From the NCBI GenBank assembly GCA_964471755.1, contig CAYYJM010000013.1, forward strand, positions 1-44,988: a stretch of 44,988 bases of DNA, given 5' to 3'. This document shows positions 36,760 through 44,988 of the stretch, one piece after another; position 1 is the stretch's first letter; every line of letters begins with the position of its first letter. The stretch comes from CAYYJM01 sp964471755 (GTDB lineage Bacteria; Planctomycetota; Planctomycetia; Gemmatales; Gemmataceae). The position numbers were made by a program, and so were the translations under genes. The notes beneath the pieces are model-generated. The model was not told the DNA's origin. It was given only the letters and a program-made list of their open reading frames with translations, and did no database searches.

Positions 36760-39216
36760 TTACCGCTTCGGTGCGGCCTCGTACAGTTCCTTCGCCTTCG
36801 TCGCCATGGTCACGAACTCGGCCCGATGGCCGCCTTCGTCCTTCGTCAGCGACGACTTCGCGAACTCCAGGACGCTGCCGAAGTTGGCCGTGCCCTTGTA
36901 GGGTGAGTCCCGCAACAGCAGACCGAACTCGGCCACGGCGGCGACGAAACGCAGATCCTCCGACGCCTTGTCGAGCTTCTCGACCGCCCCGGCCAACGGC
37001 TGCTCCAGCTTCTTGCTCGTCTCCTTGTCCGGATCCTTGTAGCGCAGCTTGACCGTGAGAAACTCGCCCGTGTTGGCCGCCTCCGCCGGCGTCTTCGGCG
37101 TCTGGTACTTCAGATCGTCCACCTCGACGTTCGGCACCTTCTGGCCGGCCGGGATGATCTCGTACAGGGCCGTGACCGTGTGGCCGCTGCCCATGTCGCC
37201 GGCATCGACGGCGTCGTTGTTGAAGTCCTCATCACGCAACAGCTTGTTCTCGTAGCCGATGAGCCGGTAGCCGGCCACGCGCTGCGGGTTGAACTCGAGT
37301 TGGAGTTTCACGTCCTTGGCCACGGTCACCAGGGCGGCACCCTGCTCGACGAAGATCTTCTTCGCCTCCTTGATGTCGTCGATGTAGGCGAAGTAGCCGT
37401 TGCCGTGATGGGCCATCCGCTCCAGGTTGGCGTCCTTGAGATTGCCGTAGCCGAAGCCGAGGATCGTCAGGTAGACGCCGGTCTTGCGCTTCTCCTCGAT
37501 CATGCGGACGAGATCGCCCTGGCTGCTGACGCCGACGTTGAAGTCGCCATCGGTGCCGAGAATGACCCGGTTGAGGCCCTTCTCGATGAAGTTCTCCTTC
37601 GCGACCTTGTAGGCCAGTTCGATGCCGGCTCCGCCTGCGGTCGAGCCGCCGGCCTGGAGATTGTCCAGGGCCCGGAGAATCTTCTCCTTCTGGTTGCCCG
37701 GCGTGCTGTCGAGGACCAGGCCGGCGCTGCCGGCGTAGGTGACGATGGCGACGCGATCCTGAGCGCGGAGCTGCTCGACGAGGAGCTTGAGGCTCTGGAT
37801 CAGCAGCGGCAGACGGTTCTCCGGGCTCATGCTGCCCGACGTGTCGAGCAGGAAGGTGAAGTTTCGCGGCGGCATCTTCTCGGCGCTGTACTTCTTCGCG
37901 GCGAGGGCGACGCGGAGCAGTTGATGCTCGGTGTTCCACGGGCAGTTGGTCATGTTCATGGCGAACGCGACCGGGGCGTCTCCCTGCGGCTGCGGGTAGG
38001 TGTAGTGGAAGTAGTTGACCATGTCGGCGATGCGGACGGCGTCCGGCGGCGGCAGCCGACCTTCCTGAAGCAGGAAGCGGCGGACGTTGGCGTACGACGC
38101 GGTATCGACCGAGACAGAGAACGTGGACAGTGGCGTCTTCTGGACGGCCTGGTAGGGGTTGTCCACGAAGTGGTTGTAGTTCTCGCTGCCGGGACCTTCC
38201 GGGCCAGGCTGGGCCTGGGCGGCGACGGCGGCTCGCAGGGCGGCGACGGCGGCCTGCTGCTCGTTGGCCGGCAGTTTCTTCAGACTCTGCTGAACGCTGT
38301 CCTCCAGGGCCTTGGCCAGGGCCTCGCCCCGGCGTTCGCTAGCCGGCAGTCTGCCCCACGCCAGGGCGACCTCGCGAACGACTTTCTCCCGTTCCGAAGT
38401 GGTCATCCGGAGTGTCTTCTGGTCCCTGACGAGGCGATCCACCTCGGCGGCGAGAGCCTGGTTGTCCTTCTTCCCCTCGTCCCTGCCATCGCCGAGGCCG
38501 GAGTCCCTGTTGAGGGCCGGAGCGGTGGTGGTATTGACAGGCGGTGGGGCAGCCGGCATGCCCGGCAGTGCGTAGCCGGGAGCCAATCCACCCCCTGGCA
38601 CGGGACCAGGCCCGGCCCCCAGGCCCGGCCCACCTTGTCCCCCGAGCCCTCCGGAACCAACACCTCCCCCGGTCCCCGCGGTCCCTGGCAGACCGGATAG
38701 AATGACCGGCTGCGGACTCGGTCCGGCCGGCGGGGCGGTCTGTGTCGGCTTGCCGTCGGGTTTGGGCAGCTCGGCATCGCGGACGGTCTTGCGCGAGGTG
38801 GGTTCTACTGCGACGGGGCCGGTCGTGGTTTCCCGCAAACCGTCTTCCGATCCCCCGACCTTGGCCGGGTCGAGCGGAGCCGGGCTGGCCGGGGCCTCCG
38901 GCAGGGGAGTCGGCCGGCTGTTGTCGGCGAGCTGGGTGTCGCCAGTCTTCTCCGGTGACAGAGTGGCGTGGGTCCAGAAGCCCGCCCCGAAGGCGAGGGC
39001 CACGGACGCGGCCAGGGCCGCCAGCGCCAGGCTGGGCCGGCTCCAGATCGATCGATTCGGCATCGACATCGGTAACGTCTCCTCCAGATGGCGAAGGGCC
39101 TGCTCCTGAGCGGCGCTGGGGACCGGCTCGTTGCGCACCCCCTCGACGGCGGCACGCAGCGTCGGTGACAGCTCGTCCAGGGGGTTGACCTCCTCGGGAC
39201 GATGCGGCGAGTCCAC
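36760..39216 (-). CDS. YfbK-type VWA membrane protein with anti-sigma-like N-terminus
   Basis: An 818-residue protein. The GTG at 39216 lies two bases after the sigma gene stop; AGGAGAG at the end of that gene serves as its ribosome site. Residues 1-55 are cytoplasmic and end-linked helices (LDELSPTLRAAVEGVRN), then a membrane helix at about 61-83. A Gly/Pro-rich linker follows. From about residue 345 comes the YfbK N-terminal domain (TPLSTFSVSVDTASYANVRR), then the VWA domain with the metal-site DTSGSMS at about residue 458, then DUF3520 (VKLQLEFNPQRVAGYRLIGYE, GHTVTALYEI). It is a soluble metal-dependent protein-binding domain held in the envelope. With the sigma gene just upstream, the N-terminal part probably holds that sigma factor at the membrane; this is inference. 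Confidence 0.9.
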   Translation of the reverse strand: MDSPHRPEEVNPLDELSPTLRAAVEGVRNEPVPSAAQEQALRHLEETLPMSMPNRSIWSRPSLALAALAASVALAFGAGFWTHATLSPEKTGDTQLADNSRPTPLPEAPASPAPLDPAKVGGSEDGLRETTTGPVAVEPTSRKTVRDAELPKPDGKPTQTAPPAGPSPQPVILSGLPGTAGTGGGVGSGGLGGQGGPGLGAGPGPVPGGGLAPGYALPGMPAAPPPVNTTTAPALNRDSGLGDGRDEGKKDNQALAAEVDRLVRDQKTLRMTTSEREKVVREVALAWGRLPASERRGEALAKALEDSVQQSLKKLPANEQQAAVAALRAAVAAQAQPGPEGPGSENYNHFVDNPYQAVQKTPLSTFSVSVDTASYANVRRFLLQEGRLPPPDAVRIADMVNYFHYTYPQPQGDAPVAFAMNMTNCPWNTEHQLLRVALAAKKYSAEKMPPRNFTFLLDTSGSMSPENRLPLLIQSLKLLVEQLRAQDRVAIVTYAGSAGLVLDSTPGNQKEKILRALDNLQAGGSTAGGAGIELAYKVAKENFIEKGLNRVILGTDGDFNVGVSSQGDLVRMIEEKRKTGVYLTILGFGYGNLKDANLERMAHHGNGYFAYIDDIKEAKKIFVEQGAALVTVAKDVKLQLEFNPQRVAGYRLIGYENKLLRDEDFNNDAVDAGDMGSGHTVTALYEIIPAGQKVPNVEVDDLKYQTPKTPAEAANTGEFLTVKLRYKDPDKETSKKLEQPLAGAVEKLDKASEDLRFVAAVAEFGLLLRDSPYKGTANFGSVLEFAKSSLTKDEGGHRAEFVTMATKAKELYEAAPKR

Positions 39217-39218
39217 GG

Positions 39219-39725
39219 TTACTCTCCTTGGCTGAGTTCGTGAGCCGGAGCGAGCAGGACGGCCTCCAGTTTGAGGCGAGCCTTGTGCAGGGCGGCGGCG
39301 ACGGCACCGCTGCGAATCCCAAGCTCCGCGGCAATTTCCTGGTACGTCAGATCCTCGAAGTAGCGCAGGCAGAAGACCTCCGCCTCGCGCTCGGGTAACT
39401 CGGCGATCGCCTGCCGGAGTCGGTCGTGCAGCTCCTGTTCCAGGAGCGCACTCTCCGGCGCGTGGTTCTCCCCTTCCTGGGGGAGATCCGGCAAGGGCAC
39501 CGTGGCCTTGCGCTGGCGTAAGCGATCCAGGGCACGGCACGTGGCCATGCGGCGAAGCAACCCCGGCATGGAACGCACGGGGCGCGTCTGTTCCCACTGG
39601 TGCATCTGGAGGAAGACATCCTGTACCACATCCTCCGCGTCCGCGGTATGTCCCAGGATCCGCCAGGCGGTCCGGAACACCAGCGGACCGTGCTCGCGAA
39701 CGAGCCGTGTCCAGTTCGTTGCCAC
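39219..39725 (-). CDS. RNA polymerase sigma factor, ECF-like sigma-70 family
   Basis: A 168-residue protein with a GTG start at 39725 and GGAG about ten bases upstream. Region 2 holds TAWRILGHTADAEDVVQDVFLQ, the core-binding and -10 recognition helices, and region 4 is LPEREAEVFCLRYFEDLTYQEIAAELGI, a helix-turn-helix for -35 recognition. The 50-60 residue length between them is as in ECF factors. The stop at 39219 is two bases before the VWA start, so the two are made together. It probably directs a small regulon, which may include its own operon; no promoter pattern was found in the 150 bases upstream, which it shares with the TPR gene. Confidence 0.93.
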   Translation of the reverse strand: MATNWTRLVREHGPLVFRTAWRILGHTADAEDVVQDVFLQMHQWEQTRPVRSMPGLLRRMATCRALDRLRQRKATVPLPDLPQEGENHAPESALLEQELHDRLRQAIAELPEREAEVFCLRYFEDLTYQEIAAELGIRSGAVAAALHKARLKLEAVLLAPAHELSQGE

Positions 39726-39876
39726 CGCTGCTGTCTCCCGACAAGTCGGTGAAAAGCGCCTTCATCCCAGGTGACGAGGCGGATCGAGCCATCTTACTCG
39801 GCGTCGGCAAAATTCCTCCCGCTTGTCGTGGTGTGCTAGACTGCAAGGGGGAACTTTGCGTTCTCGGGGGAATGGT

Positions 39877-42819
39877 ATGACCCGGGCGAAACGGCTCAAC
39901 TGGATCCTGATCGGTGGCCTCGTGCTGGCGGCTCTCCTGCTGAGCGGCGGCCTGCATCTGGTCCACGGCTGGCAGATGGCCCGTCTGACGGCCAGCTTCC
40001 AGGCCCGGGCCGCCCGGGCCGAGCAGGAAAACCGCCTCGACGACGCCATCGACATCTTGCAGCGATACCTGACGCTGAACCCGTCGCACCATGCCTCTCT
40101 GGTGAAACTGGGCGACCTGCTCAACCGCGTCGCCAGTGATCCGGTCGGCTGGTCGCGAGCCCTGACCGTCAACGAGAAGGTTCTCGCTGCCGATCGGGCC
40201 AACCATGCGCTGCGCCGCCGCGTCGCGGAGTTGGCCGTCAAGGTGGGCGATCTGGCTCTGGCCCATGACCAGCTCTCGACCCTGCGGAACACCCATCCCG
40301 ACGACCATGAGGCGGCCGCGCTGCGTGGCGACGTGCTGCTCCTGGCCGGCCGACCCAGGGACGCCGTCGTCGCCTTTCAGGAAAGCATCAAGGCCCAGCC
40401 CCGGCAGACGGTCGCGTACAATCGCCTGGCCCGTATCTATCTTCACGCTCAGAACCAGCCCGCCCTGGCCGAACATGTCCTGGACCAGATGGTCGCGGCA
40501 CAACCGGACAGCCCGGAGGCTCATCTTCAGCGGGGCTACTTCTACCAGGCCAGCGGCCGACTGGAGGAAGCCGGGCGGGAGTTTTCACGCGGTCGAGAAC
40601 TGGCCCTGTCGAGTGCCACGCCTGGCAGCGCCGCAGGGGCTGGCCCTCTGTTCGCCCTGGCCGAACTGGCCCTGGCTCGCGGCCAGCAGGACACCGCCCT
40701 GCCTCTGCTCGAACAGGGCCGCAAGGAGTATCCCGATGTCCTGGCCTGGTATCGACCCGGAGCCGAGCAGGCCCTGCTCCGAGGCCAGGCCAAAGAAGCC
40801 CTCGACTGGCTGAATGCCGGCCTGAAGGTGGCTCCGGAAGATCGCGATCTGTGGCACCTGCGCATCGAGACCTGCAACCAGTTGAAGGACTTCGGCACGG
40901 CCCGGGCCGACATCGCCCGGTTGCGTACCTTGCCGACCACGCCGCCTGGTCTGGCCGACTACCTGGAAGCGCGCGTCTTGCTGGGCGAAGGAGCGGTAGA
41001 CCAGGCGGCCGGCCAGCTGGAACGGGTGCTGGCCGATCGCCACCTGGCGTCGTGGCTGCGAGCGCGGGCGGCCCTGAGCCTGGCCGATGTGGCCGCCCGA
41101 CGTGGACAGGCCGATCAGCAACTGACGGAGCTGATCCGGGCCGTCCGGCTCGATTCGTCTCTGGGCCGGACGATCGTCCAGGTCGGTCAGCTGCTGCTCA
41201 CGCAGGGGCGGATCGCGGAGGCGTACGAACTACTTCAGCATGCGACGCAGCAACCCGAGCCGCTCGCCGAGGCGTTCATGGCCTTCGCCCGGGCCTCGCT
41301 CCTGCATCAACTCGCCCGGCCCGAGAACCAGCGGAACTGGCACGAACCCGTGCAGGCACTCCGCAGCGTGGAGCGGCTCACCGACTGGCAGGTGGAAGCG
41401 GCCCTGATCCATGCCGAGACGCTGCTCGCTCAGAACAAGACGGACGCGGCGGCGCAGATCCTGACCCGGGCGACCAGCCAGCATCCGGAGGACCCGCGCG
41501 GCTGGGCGGGCCGGGCGGCGCTGGCTCGACGCCAGGGCCGACCCGACCTGGCACGCAAACTCGAAACGGAGGGGCTGGCAAAGGCGAAGGATCCGACTCC
41601 GATCCTGATCGGCACGGTTCAGGCGGGCGATCGCGCGACGGCGGCCGAGATCAAGGCCGCTCAGAAGCAGCTGGANNNNNNNNNNCAGCTGGAAGCGCGG
41701 CTGGAGAAACTGCCACGCTCCATGCAGATCCTCGCGCTCCAGGCCCTGGCTCGCACCGAGTCGGCGGACGCGGCCGCACGCCGACTGGCGGACCTGAAGC
41801 CGGCCGATGGCCGATCGCTCTTGGCGGCCCTGGATCTGGCCCTGACCGGCCGCGATGCCGCCCTGGTCGGTCGGATCGTTCAGGCGCTGCGCGACCTTGA
41901 AGGGAAGGACAGCCCGACGGCCCAGTTTGGCGAAGCCGCCTGGAAAGTCCGCACGGCCGGCCGTCTGCGCCGGGCCCAACTCACGGAGGCCCGGCCCGTT
42001 CTCGAAAAGCTCATTCAGGAGCGGCCCGCCTGGTCGGCACCGATCGCCTGGCTGGGTCGGCTGGAGGATCAGCTCGGAGCGAACGCGGAGGCGATCACGG
42101 CCTATCAGAAGGCGTTTGATCTGGGAGATCGAGATCCGCCCTTGTGTCAGCGATTGCTCGAACTCCTGGTCGTGCAAGAGGACATCGAGGGAGCCGATCG
42201 GGTCTATCGGCAGGTGGAACGCGAGATCGTGCCGACGGGTCAACTGGCCCGTCTCGGAGCCGAGATCGCTCGCCGGAAGGTCGATTATCCGCGGGCACGA
42301 CGCCTGGCCGAGCTGGCGAGTCCGGCCGGGCCGGCCAACCCGGAATACCTGCTCTGGCACGCCGGTTTTCTCACGCGAATCGCGGACCTACACCGGGCTC
42401 TGACCGTCGTCCGCGAGGCTGTCCGCCTCGACGCGGTCAATCCGGACGGCTGGGTGCTGTGGGTGGACATTCTGCTCCGGAGTCACCGGCCGGACGAGGT
42501 GGAACCGGTCCTGGCCGAACTGGAGCGTCGTCAGCCGGAGGACCTGCACGCGGTCACGCTGGCCCAGTGCGAGGCGCTGCGGGGTCAGGGCGATCTTGCG
42601 GCCTCCTACTTCGAGGAGGCTCTGAAGGGGAGTCCCGAGAACGTGTACACGCTGTTGTGTGCGGCGAAGTTTTTCGTGGAGCGTGACGACATCGAAGCCG
42701 CTCGACCCTTGCTGGAACGCCTGCGTCAGCTCGCGCCGGGCTTGCCCGAGGATCGCGTCCGCTGGGTCGAGGAGCAGTTGGAGCGGCCTGAAAAGGCCGA
42801 AGTCAGCGATCCGAAGTGA
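39877..42819 (+). CDS. Large membrane-anchored TPR protein (gap inside)
   Basis: About 980 residues from the ATG at 39877, which has GGGGGAA seven bases upstream. A membrane anchor lies at about residues 8-30 (LNWILIGGLVLAALLLSGG). The rest is a superhelix of TPRs: pairs of helices of about 34 residues with small residues at the usual places (LDDAIDILQRYLTLNP, AAALRGDVLLLAGRPRDAV, AEAHLQRG-like, LARGQQDTALPLLEQG). A ten-base gap at 41676-41685 lies within a helix, and the frame stays open across it. TPR arrays of this size in planctomycetes are often in exopolysaccharide or secretion complexes. The stop codon is in the loop of a terminator hairpin. The specific partner is unknown. It is divergent from the sigma gene. 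Confidence 0.88.
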   Translation: MTRAKRLNWILIGGLVLAALLLSGGLHLVHGWQMARLTASFQARAARAEQENRLDDAIDILQRYLTLNPSHHASLVKLGDLLNRVASDPVGWSRALTVNEKVLAADRANHALRRRVAELAVKVGDLALAHDQLSTLRNTHPDDHEAAALRGDVLLLAGRPRDAVVAFQESIKAQPRQTVAYNRLARIYLHAQNQPALAEHVLDQMVAAQPDSPEAHLQRGYFYQASGRLEEAGREFSRGRELALSSATPGSAAGAGPLFALAELALARGQQDTALPLLEQGRKEYPDVLAWYRPGAEQALLRGQAKEALDWLNAGLKVAPEDRDLWHLRIETCNQLKDFGTARADIARLRTLPTTPPGLADYLEARVLLGEGAVDQAAGQLERVLADRHLASWLRARAALSLADVAARRGQADQQLTELIRAVRLDSSLGRTIVQVGQLLLTQGRIAEAYELLQHATQQPEPLAEAFMAFARASLLHQLARPENQRNWHEPVQALRSVERLTDWQVEAALIHAETLLAQNKTDAAAQILTRATSQHPEDPRGWAGRAALARRQGRPDLARKLETEGLAKAKDPTPILIGTVQAGDRATAAEIKAAQKQLXXXXQLEARLEKLPRSMQILALQALARTESADAAARRLADLKPADGRSLLAALDLALTGRDAALVGRIVQALRDLEGKDSPTAQFGEAAWKVRTAGRLRRAQLTEARPVLEKLIQERPAWSAPIAWLGRLEDQLGANAEAITAYQKAFDLGDRDPPLCQRLLELLVVQEDIEGADRVYRQVEREIVPTGQLARLGAEIARRKVDYPRARRLAELASPAGPANPEYLLWHAGFLTRIADLHRALTVVREAVRLDAVNPDGWVLWVDILLRSHRPDEVEPVLAELERRQPEDLHAVTLAQCEALRGQGDLAASYFEEALKGSPENVYTLLCAAKFFVERDDIEAARPLLERLRQLAPGLPEDRVRWVEEQLERPEKAEVSDPK
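41676..41685. other. Assembly gap (ten N) in the TPR gene; flanks share eight bases
   Basis: The eight bases before the gap (41668-41675) and the eight after it (41686-41693) are identical, CAGCTGGA, and in the same frame. Joining them gives a continuous reading frame through KQLEARLEK, so the gap may be an artefact of contigs that overlap. Confidence 0.85.
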
Positions 42820-42847
42820 AACACCTTCGGATCGCTGACTTCGTTTT
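42798..42847 (+). terminator. Rho-independent terminator with the stop codon in its loop
   Basis: Arms 42798-42816 and 42825-42843 form a perfect 19-base-pair stem around the eight-base loop TGAAACAC, followed by TTTT. The TGA at 42817-42819 in the loop is the stop codon of the TPR gene, so the left arm codes for its last residues. It lies 45 bases before the end of the convergent lipoprotein gene. Confidence 0.85.
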
Positions 42848-42891
42848 CGTCGCAGCCGAGCGGCCGTCGAATCGCGGGCTCGTTGTGTGTC

Positions 42892-44160
42892 TCAGTTCCC
42901 ATCCGACGGTGTCAGATCGACGACCGAGATCCGGGCCGGCATGTCCTGACGCGGAAGGGTCGGCTGGCTCGCCGGACGCTGGGCTCCTTCGGTCGGCATA
43001 CTCGGCAGTTCCACACGAACCGGCTGGGACGTGCCCTGGTTGCCGGCCGCGTCCGTGCCTTCCACGCGGACGAGCATCTTGCGCGGCAGACCGTGCGGCA
43101 GCGGAGCCTCATGGCGACCGTTGTTGGGCACGGCACTGGCCAGCGGAATCCAGGGCCCCTCGGTCGATTCGGCATAGCTCAGGGTCATGGGCCGTGGGCC
43201 GAAGTTGCGGTCGCTGGCCTTCCAGCGAACGATCAGGCTCGGGGCTCGACTCGTCAGGCTCAGATCGACGCCGAGCAGATCGACGGCCGGCTTGGTGGAA
43301 TCCACCGTGAGCCAGATGTGCGGAGCCTCACCCGATCGCGGCGTGCGGGCCGGAGCGGTCCCATTCTTGACCAGCAGCAGCAGACCATAGGTTCCCTCAG
43401 CTGGCACCTCGACGGACAGGGCACTGGGCGGCTGCAAGGTGCTGCGGACGCGAATCCAGTTCTTCTGATCCTGCGTCGCCCATGCCTCCACGGTCGAACC
43501 GGGGGCGGCGTCCTTCATCTCGAAGGCGAGCGTGAAATTCTTGGTGCCGACGCTGCGCATCACCGGAGTCAACCCTGGTGCCGAGTCCCCACCAGCGGAC
43601 GGCGCACCCGGCGCGGACGGGGTGCTGGTGGCGCTCGTGGTGGCTGTCGTGTTTTGACTTTCCGGCACAACCGGCTCCCGCGGAGTCGGCGGTTGCGGGA
43701 CCAGGGACGAGGTCGTGGCATACAGCAGATCGGAGCGTTCCGCCTGCTTCTGCGCCGTGGCGACCATTGGCATGATCGGAGGCTTTCCGCTCCGCGAGCC
43801 GGTCTCGACATAGGTGGCCGAGATCAGGTTGGAATCCAGCATCCCGGGCGAGCGGCCGAAAGCCTGACCCGTCAACGCGGGATTGGGCATCCGGCCAGCA
43901 GTGGGTGGGCTTCCGGGCATCGGATTCCCATTGAATCGCGAGGGATTACCCGGCAACTGTGACTGGGGCATTCCCGGTGTGAACCCCGGTAGATTCATGT
44001 TCGGCGAGCCGGCCATCGGATGGGGTGGACCAACCGGGGGCGGATTGCCGGTCATTCCTGGTGTGGCCTGAATCGGCCCATACTGAGGGGCATGCTGGGC
44101 GGAACTGCAACCCCCGAGCAGCACCAACAGGCTCAACCCGATCAACAGCTTCTCCCGCAT
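42892..44160 (-). CDS. Lipoprotein with Gly/Pro/Met-rich N-terminal half
   Basis: A 422-residue protein. AGGAGG lies six bases before the ATG at 44160. The signal ends in LLGGC, so Cys18 is the lipidated residue. Residues 20-110 are rich in Gly, Pro, Met, Asn (PNMNLPGFTPGMPQSQ), with no predicted fold. Residues about 195-400 are two or three beta-sandwich segments: TKNFTLAFEMKDAAPGS, EVPAEGTYGLLLLVKNG and MTLSYAESTEGPWIPLAS, which resemble Ig-like or fibronectin-like modules. It would be anchored in the outer membrane or inner-membrane periplasmic face. The partial gene at 44636 encodes a similar lipoprotein on the other strand. The function is unknown. Confidence 0.8.
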   Translation of the reverse strand: MREKLLIGLSLLVLLGGCSSAQHAPQYGPIQATPGMTGNPPPVGPPHPMAGSPNMNLPGFTPGMPQSQLPGNPSRFNGNPMPGSPPTAGRMPNPALTGQAFGRSPGMLDSNLISATYVETGSRSGKPPIMPMVATAQKQAERSDLLYATTSSLVPQPPTPREPVVPESQNTTATTSATSTPSAPGAPSAGGDSAPGLTPVMRSVGTKNFTLAFEMKDAAPGSTVEAWATQDQKNWIRVRSTLQPPSALSVEVPAEGTYGLLLLVKNGTAPARTPRSGEAPHIWLTVDSTKPAVDLLGVDLSLTSRAPSLIVRWKASDRNFGPRPMTLSYAESTEGPWIPLASAVPNNGRHEAPLPHGLPRKMLVRVEGTDAAGNQGTSQPVRVELPSMPTEGAQRPASQPTLPRQDMPARISVVDLTPSDGN

Positions 44161-44635
44161 CGTGGCCTCCTGCCCGATCCAGGGCGATCCCCCGACACCG
44201 TTCACTCATGTCCGGCCGAGACAGCTCCCCCCTGTCGGCCAGCACCGAGCTTGATCACGGCGTCAACTTGGAAATGGTCGGCGGGATGTACCGAAAGACA
44301 ATCGATTCCACAAGAGGAGTTTTCAGCTCATCCCTGTGCTAATCGCGTGTGTTGGCTCACGTCATGAAGACAACAGATTTCGATGCGAAAGAAGGATTGA
44401 CTTCCGAAATCGAGGACAGTATTAACCCGCCCACTCTGCGAATCAGGCAGTAAGGATCGGTGCCAGGAATCCGCGATGCTCGACCGGTGGGTCAGCGGCG
44501 GAATCGCGGTGCCGGGTGGGCAGGCACGGGGATCGCCCGAGGGGAGCCTGCCGCCGACCCAAATTCCATCAGCGGGGGCTGGTGGCGCTTGTGGAGATCC
44601 GAGTTCCACGAGGGGTTCAGGGGAGGGGCCCACGC
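44161..44635. other. Divergent promoter region between two lipoprotein genes
   Basis: A 475-base gap with no open frame that looks real. It should carry promoters for both lipoprotein genes. The part at 44250-44450 is less GC-rich than the surroundings. One good sigma-70-like promoter is listed separately; I found no clear hairpin, repeat or RNA gene. Confidence 0.5.
44397..44425 (+). promoter_or_regulatory. Candidate sigma-70-like promoter for the partial lipoprotein gene
   Basis: TTGACT at 44397-44402 and TATTAA at 44420-44425, with a 17-base spacer. The first matches five of six and the second four of six consensus bases. It points towards the gene at 44636, giving a 5' leader of about 200 bases. 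Not tested. Confidence 0.4.
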
Positions 44636-44988
44636 ATGAACCGTGATCGTTGGGGAACCAAATGGCCCGCCATGAGCCTGGGATGGCTCGTCCTTCTATG
44701 CGGGCCGGGCTGTTATTCGGGGCTACCCTATCCCGGCCAAACCGGCATGGGGTACGAGCGGGATCTGGCCGGGCAGCCCATGGGGATGCCGCGCCCCCAG
44801 GGAATGCCACCCGGTACGCCCTACGCCGGTCCACCACTTCCCCAGCAAGGGGGAGTGCATCAGGTGAGTTATCAGCCCGGCATGATGCCTCCGGGCCCGG
44901 GTCAACCACTGCCGATGACCAACTACGGCAGCCTGCCAGTTGGGCCGATCGCCGGGCCGATGCCGCTGTCTTCGCAGGTGGTGGGGAT
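44636..44988 (+). CDS. Gly/Pro/Met-rich lipoprotein, cut by the window end
   Basis: An open frame of 117 codons with no stop before the window ends. GGGGAGGGG lies eight or more bases before the ATG at 44636. The N-terminus has a basic start (MNRDRWGTK), a hydrophobic stretch (SLGWLVLLC) and GPGC, so Cys26 is the likely lipidated residue, although Pro at -2 departs from the usual lipobox. A second Met at residue 13 could also start. The rest is low-complexity: Gly, Pro, Met, Gln (GMPRPQGMPPGTPYAGPP). It resembles the first half of the divergent lipoprotein at 42892-44160. The downstream part is unknown. Confidence 0.65.
   Translation, partial: MNRDRWGTKWPAMSLGWLVLLCGPGCYSGLPYPGQTGMGYERDLAGQPMGMPRPQGMPPGTPYAGPPLPQQGGVHQVSYQPGMMPPGPGQPLPMTNYGSLPVGPIAGPMPLSSQVVG

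Noticed and set aside
39217..40524. Upstream extension of the VWA frame across the sigma gene
   Set aside because: The sigma factor occupies another frame on the same strand with clear motifs; the extension has no domain, and the GTG at 39216 has a good ribosome site.

Overview
The window most likely comes from a planctomycete of the Gemmataceae type. The DNA is very GC-rich, and several gene families are ones I associate with that group: two DUF4058 proteins, a Uma2 protein, a TIGR02996 leucine-rich-repeat protein, a YfbK-type VWA protein joined to an ECF-like sigma factor, Tat-secreted proteins of unknown role, and many short non-coding palindromes. This placement is inferred from gene families only; there is no rRNA or other phylogenetic marker. 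Three runs of exactly ten N (13326-13335, 18002-18011, 41676-41685) are assembly gaps, and two of them lie inside genes.

Layout. 73-8670: a large membrane protein with a low-complexity tail (minus), a block of repeats, then a Tat-exported sugar-isomerase-like protein, a DUF11-repeat lipoprotein and a GT4 glycosyltransferase (plus). 8673-10389: a palindrome, then the translationally coupled pair sirtuin-folD (minus). 10563-15877: a DUF4062/NB-ARC/TPR STAND NTPase, a secreted protein with a MACPF-like signature interrupted by a gap, and pyrD (plus). 15912-17700: a beta-helix protein and a coiled-coil protein (minus). 18012-20999: an overlapping trio of polysaccharide deacetylase, FemAB-like acyltransferase and JmjC-like cupin (plus). 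21011-26416: a five-gene minus run (Uma2, DUF6896/HEAT-like protein, DUF4058, PLP-dependent dehydratase, flavin monooxygenase). 26445-29414: an inverted repeat and leuS. 29565-34485: the second DUF4058, a TIGR02996/LRR protein, an ADP-ribosylglycohydrolase, a Tat protein, and a two-gene nucleotidyltransferase cassette. 34723-36602: NAD-dependent epimerase coupled to pyrF. 36760-39725: sigma factor coupled to a membrane VWA protein. 39877-44988: a large TPR protein and two divergent Gly/Pro/Met-rich lipoproteins, the second cut by the window end.

Housekeeping genes (folD, pyrD, leuS, pyrF) are mixed with accessory and envelope genes. Two stretches stand out. One is 10563-14871, where a STAND NTPase of a kind used in bacterial conflict systems sits just upstream of a candidate pore-forming (MACPF-like) secreted protein. 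The gap between them starts with what looks like a copy of the 5' end of pyrD, which hints that the MACPF gene was inserted. The other is 33587-34485, a compact pair that resembles a nucleotidyltransferase toxin/antitoxin-like cassette. Both functional readings are inferences.

The intergenic DNA carries two sites of a shared hairpin repeat (3711-3980 and 26445-26630), two unrelated long palindromes (8673-8738 and 36655-36737), and a strong terminator whose loop holds the stop codon of the upstream gene (42798-42847). I saw no tRNA, rRNA, CRISPR array, transposase, integrase or replication origin.
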